Source: Pictodentalium vernedei
Lineage: Eukaryota; Mollusca; Scaphopoda; Dentaliida; Dentaliidae
DNA length: 64,000 bases
Assembly (NCBI GenBank): GCA_031216915.1
Contig: CM062290.1
Coordinates: forward strand, 255,299,597-255,363,596
Direction: 5' to 3'
The translations under genes and the position numbers were made by a program. Positions 45,694 through 57,174 of the stretch are shown piece after piece. Each line of letters starts with the position of its first letter. Position 1 is the first letter of the stretch. The notes below the pieces were generated by a model. That model saw only the letters and a program-made list of their open reading frames with translations. It did no database searches and was not told where the DNA came from.

Positions 45694-46866
45694 ATCGTCA
45701 GATGTGTACCCATACGCGCAACTAGTAGAAAGCTGTATGACGGAGGGCCACCACGGATGCCGACATTGTGTACACCATACAAGGTATGGGTACATATAGA
45801 AATGGATTGGAGGGGCGTCTAATTTGATGGATAAAGGGTTAATATCTCCGGAGCAAATTACCAGATTTACCAGCTGGATTTACATAAAAAACTATACAGC
45901 AATATTTTTCAAGTTATCGAATGCCAAAGGGATTGGAGGAATTTTCAATTTGAAGGATAAAGGGTTAATATCTCGGGATTAAGTTATCAGATTTACACCC
46001 AAAACTATACAGCTCGGCACATCAGTAACCTGAACACAAATATAAAGTAACTGGACAATCCAAGCAATATTTGTCAAGTTATCGAATGCCAAAGGGATTG
46101 GAGGAATTTTCAATTTGAAGGATAAAGGGTTAATATCTCAGGATTAAATTGTCAGATTTACACCAAAAACTACACAGCTCGGTACATCAGTAACCTGAAC
46201 ACAAATATAAAGTAACTTGACAATCCAAGCAATATTTTTCAAGTTATCGAATGCCAAAGGAATTGAAGAAATTTTCAATTTGAAGGATAAAGGGTTAATA
46301 TCTCAGGATCAAAATAACAGATTTACACCAAAAACTATACAGCTCGGCACATCAGTAACCTGAACACAAATATAAAGTAACTTGACAATCCAAGCAATAT
46401 TTTTCAAGTTATCGAATGCCAAAGGGATTGGAGGAATTTTCAATTTGAAGGATAAAGGGTTAATATCTCGGGATCAAATCATCAGATTTACACCAAAAAC
46501 TATACAGCTCGGCAAATCAGTAACCTGAACACAAATATAAAGTAACTAGACAATCCAAGTAATATTTTTCAAGTTATCGAATGCCAAAGGGATTGGAGGA
46601 ATTTTCAATTTGAAGGATAAAGGGTTAATATCTCAGGATCAAATTATCCGATTTACACCAAAAACTATACAGCTCGGCACATCAGTAACCTGAACACAAA
46701 TATAAAGTAACTTGTCAATCCAAGCAATATTTTTGAAGTTATCGAATGCCAAAGAAATGGATACGGACGCCGGACGGACAGACGGACGGACAAAGGATGG
46801 ACGAACGACGGATGGTCATCCCGGATGCCGGCATTATATGTACCATACGTAGTATGGGTACACATA
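45694..46866 (+). mobile_element. Helitron-like tandem-array element I, 165-bp monomers
   Basis: GATAAAGGGTTAATATCT occurs at 45830, 45956, 46121, 46286, 46451 and 46616: a 126-bp step, then exactly 165 bp four times. GGACGGACAGACGGACGGAC follows, then hairpin TGTACCATACGTAGTATGG. The left end GTGTACCCATACG is the inverse of the right end GTATGGGTACAC. A second 3'-end-like copy lies near the left (45750-45797). Confidence 0.72.
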
Positions 46867-47386
46867 AAAATTCAAAAAATTGCACAAGTTGGAAATGCAC
46901 ATTTTTGGCGCACTCAAGAGACCCACCCACCCCCACGTCACGTCTTGCAAATTTTTGGAGCCCCCCCCCCCCCCCCCCCCGCACACACACAATGAACAGT
47001 TAATTATGCTACACAGATGCGGTAGAGGTCAGAGGTCAACAAGTCCGCCCCCACCAGAGAAATAAATTATTTCAGTGTTAAACCAACGGGGAAAATTTAT
47101 CCTACTAGGTGAATAAAGCAAAAATTTATCCAAGGTTTTTATTGGTCGAATAAACGGTCATTTATGGGATAAAATATGATAAACGTTGCACAATTGTATT
47201 GGATCATAATGAAGACATTCATTGGTATTCTTGGATAACAGTATTAACACGTCTTCCTTTGTGAACAGTATTGACATGTGGTAGCGACAATACTAATTTT
47301 AGTTATTTCCCTCAAAACTTGTACGCATCAGAACATCCATCTGGGATCTTCAATGAACCTCGTCTCTTCGACATCCTGCACATCAT
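46867..47386. other. Nothing recognised apart from a C run
   Basis: Twenty C at 46961-46980 followed by GCACACACAC. Confidence 0.5.
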
Positions 47387-47516
47387 GCTCTATAGAATCA
47401 GTTGGGTTAAAATCAACCCAATTCAACTGGGCTGAGTAAATATGGACCCAATTGGGTTCATATTCACGCAACCCAGCTGATTTGGCTTAATATTTAACCC
47501 AACTGATTTTAGAATG
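47387..47516. mobile_element. CACTCTAAAA-type palindromic mini-element
   Basis: TAGAATCAGTTGGG to CAACTGATTTTAGAATG. The centre GGACCCAATTGGGTTCAT is palindromic, as in the 6003-6131 copy. Confidence 0.8.
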
Positions 47517-48388
47517 TGAAAATGACCACTCATTTTGTACATGTCCTACCGGGCCGACCAAAGTTTGACCCAATGGAAGAAGTCCAGAAAGGTAATGTGG
47601 GTCCGCCCTGTCATCTTTCTCGGTATTGTGGTCCCTGAAGCTAAACCGTCTTTGATACGAACAGACGACATAATAAACGATACAATGGACAGGAAGTACC
47701 TGGAACAATTCATTTCCACCACCCTACTTGGCCGTGTGGTAAAATCTTTACTGCACACTATCTCTGCAAACACAGAATTGAATCGTCCATTTTCAGGGGT
47801 GGGGGTAGGGTTTGACAAGACCATAAATTTTCAGACAAAAAAGGTACCGATGCACAGTAGAAATGGGGTGTTATAACACGATGCAACCCCATTCAAAATC
47901 GGTGTCTCAAAGGCGTGATTTTCTTCACCCTAGTTTTTCTGACTTCCAACAACGGGAATCGATTGTTACTTAAGGGAAACGATTCAAACAAAACCTAAAA
48001 TTGCCAGACAGAATTTTTGGAGCAGGGGCCGTCGCTCCTACCCACCTATATCTACGGCCTTGCGTTTGGTTGCATTGAGCTCGAATTGGTTAATCCGCTC
48101 TTAGTAAATTGCGTCGAACATGTCAAGAAGACAGACAATAAATGTTTTATTTGCAGATCGCAGACGACTGATCTATAGATGCAGCACACAGACAGTATTT
48201 GTTCAGATAACATGTTACACGGATAGTAAATGATGCTGTATATTATTTTCAATAAATGATGCTATGGCGTCTACCATTCATTATGCCATAAAGTTGAGTT
48301 GGTTGGGTGAGGAGCAATGTTTTCTGAATCAGACGAAGCAACACGGCTACCATATATAAATGCAAATGGTACCCTCATCACGCAGCCT
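47517..48388. other. Nothing recognised
   Basis: Overlapping ORFs of 113 codons (47535-47876, plus) and 92 codons (47546-47824, minus) have no motif I recognise and were not called as genes. Confidence 0.4.
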
Positions 48389-48637
48389 TTAACCTTTGTC
48401 AAACGTAACAGATGAAGCCGGAAAGCACTAACTACGAAAATTGGCATTAAAAATATACTATATTCTCAATTTTTGCCCCCCAAATATACCGTTGGGTCGA
48501 TCGTTGGATCGATCTCGTTGAGCTCGTTGCAACGAGTGGTCATAACCTATATGTTTTGAGGCAAAATTTGAAACTGTTTATTCAATAATTTTCTTTTTGT
48601 AAGTGTTGTCTGTCATTCAGGTTGGGTAAGGGGTTAA
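48389..48637 (+). mobile_element. TTAA MITE copy, diverged left half
   Basis: TTAACCTTTGTCAAACGTAAC to GTTGGGTAAGGGGTTAA. The right palindrome arm GGTCATAACCTAT is intact; the left arm is rearranged around a GATCGATC sequence. Confidence 0.72.
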
Positions 48638-49058
48638 GACATTTTATATACATTGGAAGCGCTGCGATCGATGCGATAAAGTAATATTTAACCATGTTTC
48701 TCTCAGATTTGAAAGTTGCTAAAGCTTGATCTCTCTTATTAAGCCTTTCTGTCAGATAAATTTAATCCTTTGTAAAGCATATAATCATTAAATACCATTT
48801 TTATGCAACGATTCGTCAGGTCTAAATTATATCGCTATTTTATGTTTGGGCAGAAAAAGATGACAGATATACACAGAAGGGTTAATATGGTCTGAAAAAA
48901 ACCTACACGAGAAGTTTAAATGCCCTCACACAGCAGGATCCTAAGCAAATCATCTAAACTGTCATTTTTGGTAGTCCACGCAATGAGCTTTTGTCAAACC
49001 AGACTGAATTGGTTATCCCTTAACAAAAACAATCGGCCGCGTCCGCACGCGTAATTTT

Positions 49059-49261
49059 TAAGTTAAGCAGTAGAAATTTTTTTTTTCCAAAAATGTCAAC
49101 AAAACCACATCATGTGATCCCTCATTGAAACGAGCTCGTCGAGCTCGTTCTAATGAGGGTTCAATGATATACTTTGGTAGATTTTTTTTGAATTGAAACA
49201 ATTTAAAAATCAATAATAAAAATAATAATTTTGATATCCTGTGCGTTAGGTAAAGGGTTAA
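49059..49261 (+). mobile_element. TTAA MITE, second subfamily
   Basis: CAACAAAACCACATCATGTG palindrome arm, centre GAGCTCGTCGAGCTC, right end GTTAGGTAAAGGGTTAA. The left terminus is diverged or shortened. Confidence 0.75.
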
Positions 49262-49365
49262 ATATATAAGCATTACTGAACATTATGGAAAAAAATGCAG
49301 CTTGAAATTTTGGTATTTTGGCATCATAGTACACAGGGTTAACAAATTATTCCATATTTATAGCT

Positions 49366-49480
49366 TTAACTAACACAACCAGAGGTCGAACTTGCCAAAC
49401 ATTTTTTTAATAACTAATAATACATTTTGGTCGATTTTTTGCCTCCAAAACATGGTTAATGACCCCTCATTAGAAACCGA
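49366..49480 (-). mobile_element. Truncated TTAA MITE
   Basis: TTAACTAACACAACCAGAGG through GACCCCTCATTAGAAAC is a left half. It stops in the central palindrome and is followed by CAGTGGCGTG, resembling a hAT-like terminus. Confidence 0.6.
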
Positions 49481-49837
49481 TCCACGCAGTGGCGTGTTAG
49501 AGGGGGTGGTGTGGCGGCAGGGGGAGGGGTGGGGAGGGACTTTGCCAGCAAATTGTCAGGCTTATATACGTTCATGCCTAAAATAGTTACAACTGGGTCA
49601 CGTCCTTCCTCCCTGATATTTCTTGTGTCAATTCCTATAGTTATTCCTCCACTTGCTGGATACTTAATCCTTCATGACGTTCTCAGGTTGCTCCAGTTGG
49701 TATGGAAAGTTATTTTCCTTCCCGGGAAAGACCCTGAGCGTACGCCCAAGGGAGATACACGCTCTTAACTTAAGCTGGCAGGAGGTGAAATGAAGTGTAG
49801 GGTAAAATATGCCGAAAATACCACCCACCCCCTCTTT

Positions 49838-51984
49838 TTAACCCTTTACCTAACGTAACGGCAAAAACCGGCCTGCGCTATTCACAAAAATCGCCAATTA
49901 ATTTTCATTATTTTTTACATTTTTTGTCTCAGAAACATAAGTTATGACCCGTCTTTCGAACGAGCTCGTCGAGCTCGTTCCAAAAAGGGGTCATAACCTA
50001 TGTTTTTGAGACAAAAACTGAACAAGAGGCCCCAAGGGGCCTGAGGGCGCTCACCTGACATGGTAGCCTAAATATCAACCCAGAGAATTGATTTCAACAA
50101 GTTGCATCTGCTCCTCCTATGAAAAGCTTATACCAAATATCTAAAGATTCTAACCAGTGGATCTAAAAAAAAAAGATTTTTAAAGAATATTCCTCAATAT
50201 TGAACTAAGTTATAATTCAGGCTCCCACAGGGAGCCCATATATGAACTCAGGGACTTGGCTTTAACAAACTTGAATCTCACCCCCCTAAGGATGCTGCAC
50301 ACCAAATATCAAAACATTCCGACTGCTGGATCTGAAGAAGAAGATTTTTTTAAAGAAAATTCCTCATTCTGAACTAAGTTACAATTCGAGCTCCCACAGT
50401 GAGTCAAAATATGGACCTAGGGGCATGGCTTGAACAAACTCGAATCTCACCCCCTAAGGATGCTGCATACCAAATATCAAAACATTCTGAAGAAGATTTT
50501 TAAAGAAAATTCCTCATTTTGAACTAAGTTATAATTCGGGCTACCACAGTGAGCCCAAATATGAACCCAGGGACTTGGCTTGAGCAAACTTGAATCCCCC
50601 CCCCCTAACCCCTAAGCATGGTGCATACCCAATATCAAAAGATTCTGCCTGCTGAATCTTGAGAAGAAGATTTTCAAAGAAATTTGCCTGAAATGCACTA
50701 AGTTAAAATTTGGGCTCCTATACTGAGCCCAAATATAAACCCAGGGGCCGATTCGAACAAACTTGAATCAGATCAACCCCACAATGTTGCATACCAAATA
50801 TCAAAAGATTCTGACTGCTGGATCTGGAGAAGAAGATTTTTGAAGAAATTTGCCTGAAATGCACTAAGTTCGAATTCGAGCTTCTATAGTGAACCCAAAT
50901 ATGAATCTAGGGAGCCAATTTGAACAAATTTGAATCAGATCCACCCCACAATGTTGCATACCAAATATCAAAAGATTCTGCATTCTCGATCTGGAGAAGA
51001 AGATTTTTTAAGAAATTTGCCTGAAATGCACTAAGTTCAAAATCGGGCTCCTATACTGAGCCCAAATATGAACCCAGGGGGCCGATTTGAACAAACTTGA
51101 ATCAGATCCACCCTACAATGTTGCATACCAAATATCAAAAGATTCTGCCTGCTGGATCTGGAGAAGAAGATTTTTTAATGTTTTTCCCATTGCCTACAGT
51201 GTTAAAAAGTGCTGACTCATCACCTTTTCAAAGTCCTGAAAAAAGTACCTTGTGATCAAACCGACAGGGATTTTTTTAACCATTCTATTCTACTGGATAA
51301 AAGTAAGCTTTATACAAAATAAGAATTCTCTGTGCCGTGTAGTTTTGGAGATATGGCAGTTTTAAGGTTTTTCCTATTTTTAGCTCCCGAGGTTCCCACG
51401 GCGCAATGAAAAAAAATTTTTTTGCATCAATCAACTACTTATGACCCATTATCATCTCATATCAAATTTGGTTCAAATCGACCTTAAGGTTCAGAAAATA
51501 GAAATTTTAGGCGTGGCCAAAATTTTTGCCCCTCCCATAACGAAGGCAAATAATGCCCGACAAAATGCTCTTGAACAAACTTGATTCTACACCTCAAAAG
51601 GAAGCTGCATACCAAATATCAAGTCTCTGCTTCTGCTGGTTCATAAGAAGAAGATTTTCAAAGATTTTTGTGCCCCTTGGAGGCGTGGCCCCACCCAGGA
51701 GGAGGGGTAACTTCATTTGAACAAACCTGAATTGACATTAGATAATAAACATTTACCCAACATTTGAAAAATATTGGGCCAGTGGTTTCTTCAGACAAGT
51801 TGGTTTTGTAAAGTTTCCGCCGGACGACGACGAACGCCGGACGACGGACGGACGACGGACGGACGACGGACGGAAAGCGATCAGTAAAGCTCATCTTGAG
51901 CTTCGCTCAGGTGAGCTAAAAAATAGTTATTCAAGAATTTTGTTTGCAAGTGTCGTCTACTTTTCATGTTAGGTGAAGGGTTAA
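49838..51984 (+). mobile_element. TTAA MITE split by a nested array element
   Basis: Left part 49838-50022 (TTAACCCTTTACC, ACGGC arm, complete central palindrome). Right part about 51921-51984 (ATAGTTATTCAAGAATTT, AAGTGTCGTCTAC, GGTGAAGGGTTAA). Together they make one copy interrupted by the 1.9-kb element at 50023-51920. Confidence 0.88.
50023..51920 (+). mobile_element. Helitron-like tandem-array element H2, nested in a TTAA MITE
   Basis: Starts CAAGAGGCCCCAAGGGGCC, CGCTCACCTGAC and ends TCATCTTGAGCTTCGCTCAGG, TGAGCTAAAA. Monomers contain CCAAATATCAAAAGATTCTG and AGAAGAAGATTTTT. The distal segment matches H1, followed by GGACGACGGACGGACG. It interrupts the MITE at 49838-51984 cleanly, which defines its ends. 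Confidence 0.88.
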
Positions 51985-52775
51985 TTTAGCATGGCTACGA
52001 CCCTGGCTCCATATACTGTATTATACCGATATACATCCTTCATATAACACAAATGGTTCTACTGATATTTGTATAAAACAGTATTCTCTCAAAGAATTGA
52101 AATAGACATACTATTTTCGAATAAGATATAAAAGATCGAAATAGAAAAAGCATCAATAAGGCGCGGCGGTTCTGCGAATGTGCTGAAATATCCAGCGGAT
52201 GTCAATAAAGAAACTCAACCATCGAGACAGTATCCAAGCCCGAATGACGCACTACGATGTAAAAACAACAAAATCAATGACAGCTGAATATAATGTAAGT
52301 TATTTACAGCCAGTGAAAAAGAAACCTATTAAAGTCCTGAAAGGTCACTGCTGGAGATGCCGGATTTAACATTTTAATAATTTAACTTTTTCCCCGATTC
52401 CTCGCGCCTTGCATCACTCAGATTTTTTAAAAAAGAAATGAAAAACTGAAATGTTGTTGGGTTTTTTTCATCTGTTTAGGCCTGGGTGTGTGGAAGTGGA
52501 GGGGGGAGGGGGTGGAGGGGGGGGGGGGGAGGGGGTGGAGGGGGGGGGGGTCCTACCAAACAGTTTTGTTGTATAAGTAAAACAGAAATTAGAATAGGCA
52601 ATCTCGGAGAATTAATTTCTCCTAAAATTAAATAAAGTGTGACCTTTAAATGGTGGAAGTTAAATTTTCCTTCGTCTTGAAGCAAGTGAAATACAAATGC
52701 TCTGATCGCCACGGGTTTGGGCATCATCGATTTATTTATTTATTGGTCATTTACGCCGCATATTCTTCACAGATC
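51985..52775. other. Low-complexity G-rich stretch and otherwise nothing recognised
   Basis: 52498-52550 is a GGGGGTGGAGGGGGG-type tract. A SINE-tail-like (ATTT)n stretch lies at 52729-52746. Confidence 0.5.
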
Positions 52776-52930
52776 AGACATTTTGCCTTTTGTAAGTTTT
52801 GTCTGAAGCGTTTACAGCAACGGCAACACGCGGCCAGCGTAATACACAAAAATATCGCCATCCGCAATTTACTATTTTTTAAATTTTTGTCTACAAAACA
52901 CATCCTCATTGAAAAAAAATTCAAACTGCG
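52776..52930 (+). mobile_element. Degenerate TTAA MITE fragment
   Basis: ACGCGGCCAGCGTAATACAC, AATATCGCCA, TTTTTGTCTACAAAACA and CATCCTCATTG match the left arm in order. It follows a short ATTTATTTATTTATTGG SINE-tail-like stretch at 52729-52746. Confidence 0.5.
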
Positions 52931-52967
52931 CAATTTGTATATAACGTGGACGGATGTGGCCGAATCA

Positions 52968-53206
52968 TTAACCCTTTACCCAACGTAACGACAAAACAGG
53001 CCAGCGCTATTCTCAGAAATCGCCAATTATTTTCATTATTTTTTCATTTTTTGTCTCAAAAACATAGGTTATGACCTCTCAATCGTCGAGCTCGTTCCAA
53101 TGAGGGGTCATAACCTATGTTTTTGAGACAAAAAATGAAAAAAACAGTTATTCAAGAATTTGTTTTTGCAAGTGTCGTCTGCTTTTCATGTTTGGTAAAG
53201 GGTTAA
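52968..53206 (+). mobile_element. TTAA MITE copy
   Basis: TTAACCCTTTACCCAACGTAAC to TTTGGTAAAGGGTTAA. The palindrome is present with a short deletion at its centre (CTCTCAATCGTCGAGCTC). Confidence 0.88.
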
Positions 53207-53699
53207 GTAAAGAATGTAGAACATTTATTATACTAAAAGAAGATACGGTTTTTACTCTTGAATTTTCTTAGCTTAACAGATATCGGAGCATATGTACCAG
53301 AACGTGTTTTTCTAAGCGGTAGCACACCTACCTGTGTATGGAAGTTTTCAAGTATCATCAGACGCTGAAGTTCTATATTTTACAGATGAACTGTGACAAA
53401 AAGTAACATAATTTTGCACAGTGGTGTAAATGTCCCAGATACCGATGTGATGTCACGCTCATCTTCAAAAATATTATTTATGAATTCCCCAAGTTTACAC
53501 AGGAATCCATCAGTAATTTCACAAAAAATAAAGAACTCATGCCCCTAATACTTGAAAATTACGGTAGGTGTGCTGCCACTTGGAAAAACACTTTCTGGTA
53601 CACGTATACATGATTGAAGAAGATTCTAGAAGAAAAACGGTCTATTCTTTTAAGTTTTAGTATAATATATGTCCACCATTTCGCCTTTTCTAAATACTG

Positions 53700-53915
53700 T
53701 CTAAACCGTTTACCCGTTATTACGATAACGTACGGGACAAGCGCGATACACTTGTAAACCACGCCATCAACATTTTACTATTTTTTCAATTTTTATTCCA
53801 AAACTTAGCTAAGATCATAAGTGATGTTTTGGAGCAATAAAATGAAAATTTTAGTTATGCAAGAATTTTTTTTCCAGACGTCTTCGTCTGCTAGAATTTA
53901 CGAGAGTTAAGAGCA
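53700..53915 (+). mobile_element. Degenerate TTAA MITE copy
   Basis: CCGTTTACCCGTTATTACG, GACAAGCGCGATACAC, TTTTGGAGCAATAAAATG and ATGCAAGAATTTTTTTTCC follow the family order. Termini decayed, palindrome mostly lost. Confidence 0.55.
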
Positions 53916-53984
53916 TAGCTTCCTAAGAAGTAAAACTGAAAGTCACAACAAACAGCCGAATGTACTGCAGGCAACTCTATTCTA

Positions 53985-54235
53985 TTAACCCTTTACCCAA
54001 CGTAACGGCCAAAACGGCCAGCGCTATTCTCAAAAATTGCCAATTAATTTTCATTATTTTTTTCATTTTTTGTCTCAAAAACATAGGTTATGACCCTTCA
54101 TTGGAACGAGCTCGTTGAGCTCGTTCCAATGAGGGGTCATAACCTATGTTTTTAAGACAAAAAATGAAAAAAATGAGTTATTCGAGAATTTTTTTTGCAT
54201 GTGTCGTCTGCTTTTCATGTTAGGTAAAGGGTTAA
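53985..54235 (+). mobile_element. Near-consensus TTAA MITE
   Basis: Full-length: 243 bp between two TTAA tetranucleotides, ends CCCTTTACCCAACG and GTTAGGTAAAGGG. The variable palindrome position pairs A with T. Confidence 0.92.
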
Positions 54236-54467
54236 GTGAGCCACGACAAAGCTCACATTTGCCACGTCGGGCCGTCGTATGATATCCATTTATTATTTTT
54301 ATATAAAGGTCCTCTAATGAGTCGCGATTTCATATTAACTTTCTGTACCCAGTTCACTAAATCCGAAGATTACCGAGGCTCAAATCGATGTTTAGTGAAC
54401 GAGGTGCTGAAATGTCGTGTCAAATTGTGACGAATTTGAGATTCTTTTTCTAACATAATGCGTAATT

Positions 54468-54687
54468 CAACATTTTACCTAACGTAACGACTAAAGCAGG
54501 CCAGCGCAGTTCACAAAATCTCCAACCAAATTTTATTTTTTGAAAATTTTGCCTCAAAAACATAGCTTATGATCTCTAATTGGAATGAGGTCAGAAGCTA
54601 TGTTTTCGAGACAAAAATGAAAATATTTAGTTATTCAAAACTGTTTTCTGCAACTGCGTTCTGTAATTTGTATTAGGTGGATAGTTA
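54468..54687 (+). mobile_element. Degenerate TTAA MITE copy
   Basis: ATTTTACCTAACGTAACGAC to TATTAGGTGGATAGTTAA with partial central palindrome. An array element begins at the next base. Confidence 0.68.
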
Positions 54688-55801
54688 ATGAAAAATTAAG
54701 GTGTCAATGACACTAGCTTAACTTGACTGTGTGTAGTGTTAGATGAAAAGGATAATGTTCAATGTTTGTAAAAGCATTATGAAATTAGACAAGAATTGTG
54801 ATAATTGAAAAGTTCTGTACCCTACATGCTATGTTTTCAACAATAATAATTTGAAGTGTAGACTGCACTAAAGAATTAAGGCATGGGTTGATGTGGCTCG
54901 CAACATATGTCAACTGAAGTTACAGTACAATCATTCCAAAACGAGCCATCCTTCAAAGTTACAATGAAATCCCTTCATAAATATGACTCGTAAACTTTGG
55001 TAAAGGAATCTGGGCCACGTGCCCATCGGGCGGTCACTGTTGACCGATCACGACCAAAATAGGACAGTCTCATCTAGATATCATACCGAATCATCTTACC
55101 AATTTACAATGAAATCCCTTCATAAAAATGACCACTAGACAGTGCTAAAGGAATATAGGTCACGTGCCAGACAGTAACGGCTGACCTATTGTGACCAAAA
55201 TAGGACAGTCTCATCTAGACATTACACCGAGTTATCCTACCAAGTTACAATGAAATCGCTTCATAAATATGAACTGTTGACTGCTAAACAAATCTAGGTC
55301 ACGTGCCCGTGCGTCCGTCACGGTTGACAGATCACGACCATAAAATGATGTTCTCATCTAGACGTTATACCGAGTCATCCTACCTATTTACAATGAAATC
55401 CCTTCATAAACGCAACCTGTGGGCGGTGCTAAAGGAATCTGAATAACGTGACCCTGCGGCCGTCACGGTTGACCGATGCCGGCCAAAATAGGACGTCCTC
55501 ATCTAGATATTATACGAAGTCACCCTACCAGGTCACAATGAAATCCCTTCATAAATATGACCTGTAGACTGTACTAAGGGTTTTGGGGTTTCGTGCCGGC
55601 GCAGCCGTCATGGTTCACCGATCGCAACCAAAATAGGACGTTCTCATCTAGACATGACCTCGAACCTGCACATAAAATTTCGTGATGATCGGACAAGAGC
55701 TACGGGTTGTAGCCTGTGCTAAAGAAAATGTGAGGAGACTCACAGACTTCCGCACGCGTGATGGCAATAGCTTATCTCGACTTTGTCAAGTTAAACTAAT
55801 A
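54688..55801 (+). mobile_element. Helitron-like tandem-array element F
   Basis: Same family as 26435 and 34610: GTGTCAATGACACTAGCTTAAC start, about six monomers with TCTCATCTAGA and CCCTTCATAAA, ending CGCACGCGTGATGGCAATAG, CTCGACTTTGTCAAG, TTAAACTA. Abuts a degenerate TTAA MITE at 54687. Confidence 0.8.
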
Positions 55802-56287
55802 AGAGAAGATTAATTCAATTCTGTTTCCGAAACCAACTCTCTCGCGATGTTACCACGTCGACGTTGACCTGTGACGTCATTCACGTATTAGACGTGTTGT
55901 GAATGATATTTTCCATAATGAGCTATTTGATGGTGACAATGTTATAAATATTATTTTGTGATGGAACAACTAACATATTGAGTACAAATATAATCTGTAA
56001 GTACGAACAACCATTTCACATCCACGTATCGACATATCCATCTTGATTGTATTAATGCGTACATACACAGGCCTCGAGTTTTATCCTTCCGCGATGGCAC
56101 ACGTGCCATATCGATTAACCCATTCACACGTGTGTGTCGTTCTGTTTTTATTACACGCATTCACGTCAATAAAAACAATTATTAGAAGGACACTCAGCAA
56201 ATCATTTGACAACTATCAACAAAAAGAACACATTTTATCGCCAACCAAATTTGCGAGGGCAACCCGTGTTAGTATTTCGTCCCCAGA

Positions 56288-56336
56288 GTTCCAATGTGCT
56301 CTGTGTGCCAACTGGCACATAGAACACATTGGAACT
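56288..56336. repeat. Hairpin, 23-bp arms
   Basis: GTTCCAATGTGCTCTGTGTG and its near-complement ending ACACATTGGAAC, two mismatches, almost no spacer. Confidence 0.75.
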
Positions 56337-56461
56337 CGTGGACGATTTTTAGCTATCGCTAGGGATTCAAATTGTAATTGCGGGACACGATTTGTAGAAA
56401 ATTCCAGTGAACTTTCGCTTCTATTTAAAAATAGTCCATCAACGATTTTAACACTTTCAAA

Positions 56462-56783
56462 CGCCAGGGTCAAATCATGTCGAACCGTTCTACGGGCGGA
56501 AGACAAAAGTACCAGCAGAGAACCACCGAACAATGGCGAGTAACTGTCAGATTCTGTAACTTGATATTAATCCGGCACCATCAGGGTTAGGTGCGGTTGG
56601 AGGAAAGTATACCGTCGTCGTGCCCTACACCTCACTACGCAATGCCACCGTGATCCCGTGTGCACAATTGTGATACAGTGTCATCTACAAAGGACGCAAC
56701 GCAGATGACGTAGATTAGGATCGAACAAGAAATCTCTCGATCTCAAGTCTAATGCGATAACAAATGAGCCACCGTGCTCTCCG
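56462..56783 (-). mobile_element. Degenerate tRNA-headed SINE
   Basis: CATGTCGAACCGTTCTACGG, AGAGAACCACCGAACAATGG body. The head complement contains GGTGGCTCATTTGTT (box A-like) and GTTCGATCC (box B-like). It abuts the hAT-like element at 56791. Confidence 0.7.
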
Positions 56784-56790
56784 TTAGAGG

Positions 56791-57174
56791 CAGTGGCGTA
56801 GCTACGGGGGTGGGGGTTGACCACCCTAATATTTTCGTTCCCTCTCTAAAAAAATAAACACTGGCCCAATGCAACTTTCAAACAACATAGAGTTCCAAAA
56901 TGGTCGCCAATATAGGAACTACACACGGTACAGATGCTCTGGATTTGTTCTTAGAGCTCCAAATTTGCAAAGGTTTTTTACGGTGGGGACTAATCCTAAC
57001 TAGGTCCCCCCGGACCTCGCTCTCTCCCCCCAGGGAGAGTCAACGACCGGAGGGGTCCTAATTAGGACTAGGAGAGGCCCCCAATATTCCACACATCGGT
57101 CTTTCAAATATCATCTTTGGTCCCCCCAAAAGTGGCTAAGACACCACTATTATGGAATCCTGGCTACGCGCCTG
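56791..57174. mobile_element. hAT-like palindromic element
   Basis: CAGTGGCGTAGCTACGGGGG start; the end complement is CAGGCGCGTAGCCAGGATTCC. Inner hairpin TAATCCTAACTAGGTCC / GGTCCTAATTAGGACTA. No matching 8-bp flank is visible. Confidence 0.65.

Noticed and set aside
45830-46635. GATAAAGGGTTAA as right ends of TTAA MITEs
   Set aside because: Six occurrences spaced mostly 165 bp apart are part of an array monomer and have no palindrome or opposite end.
56043-56543. 166-aa ORF
   Set aside because: It crosses a hairpin and ends in a SINE body (SREPPNNGE is a SINE translation).
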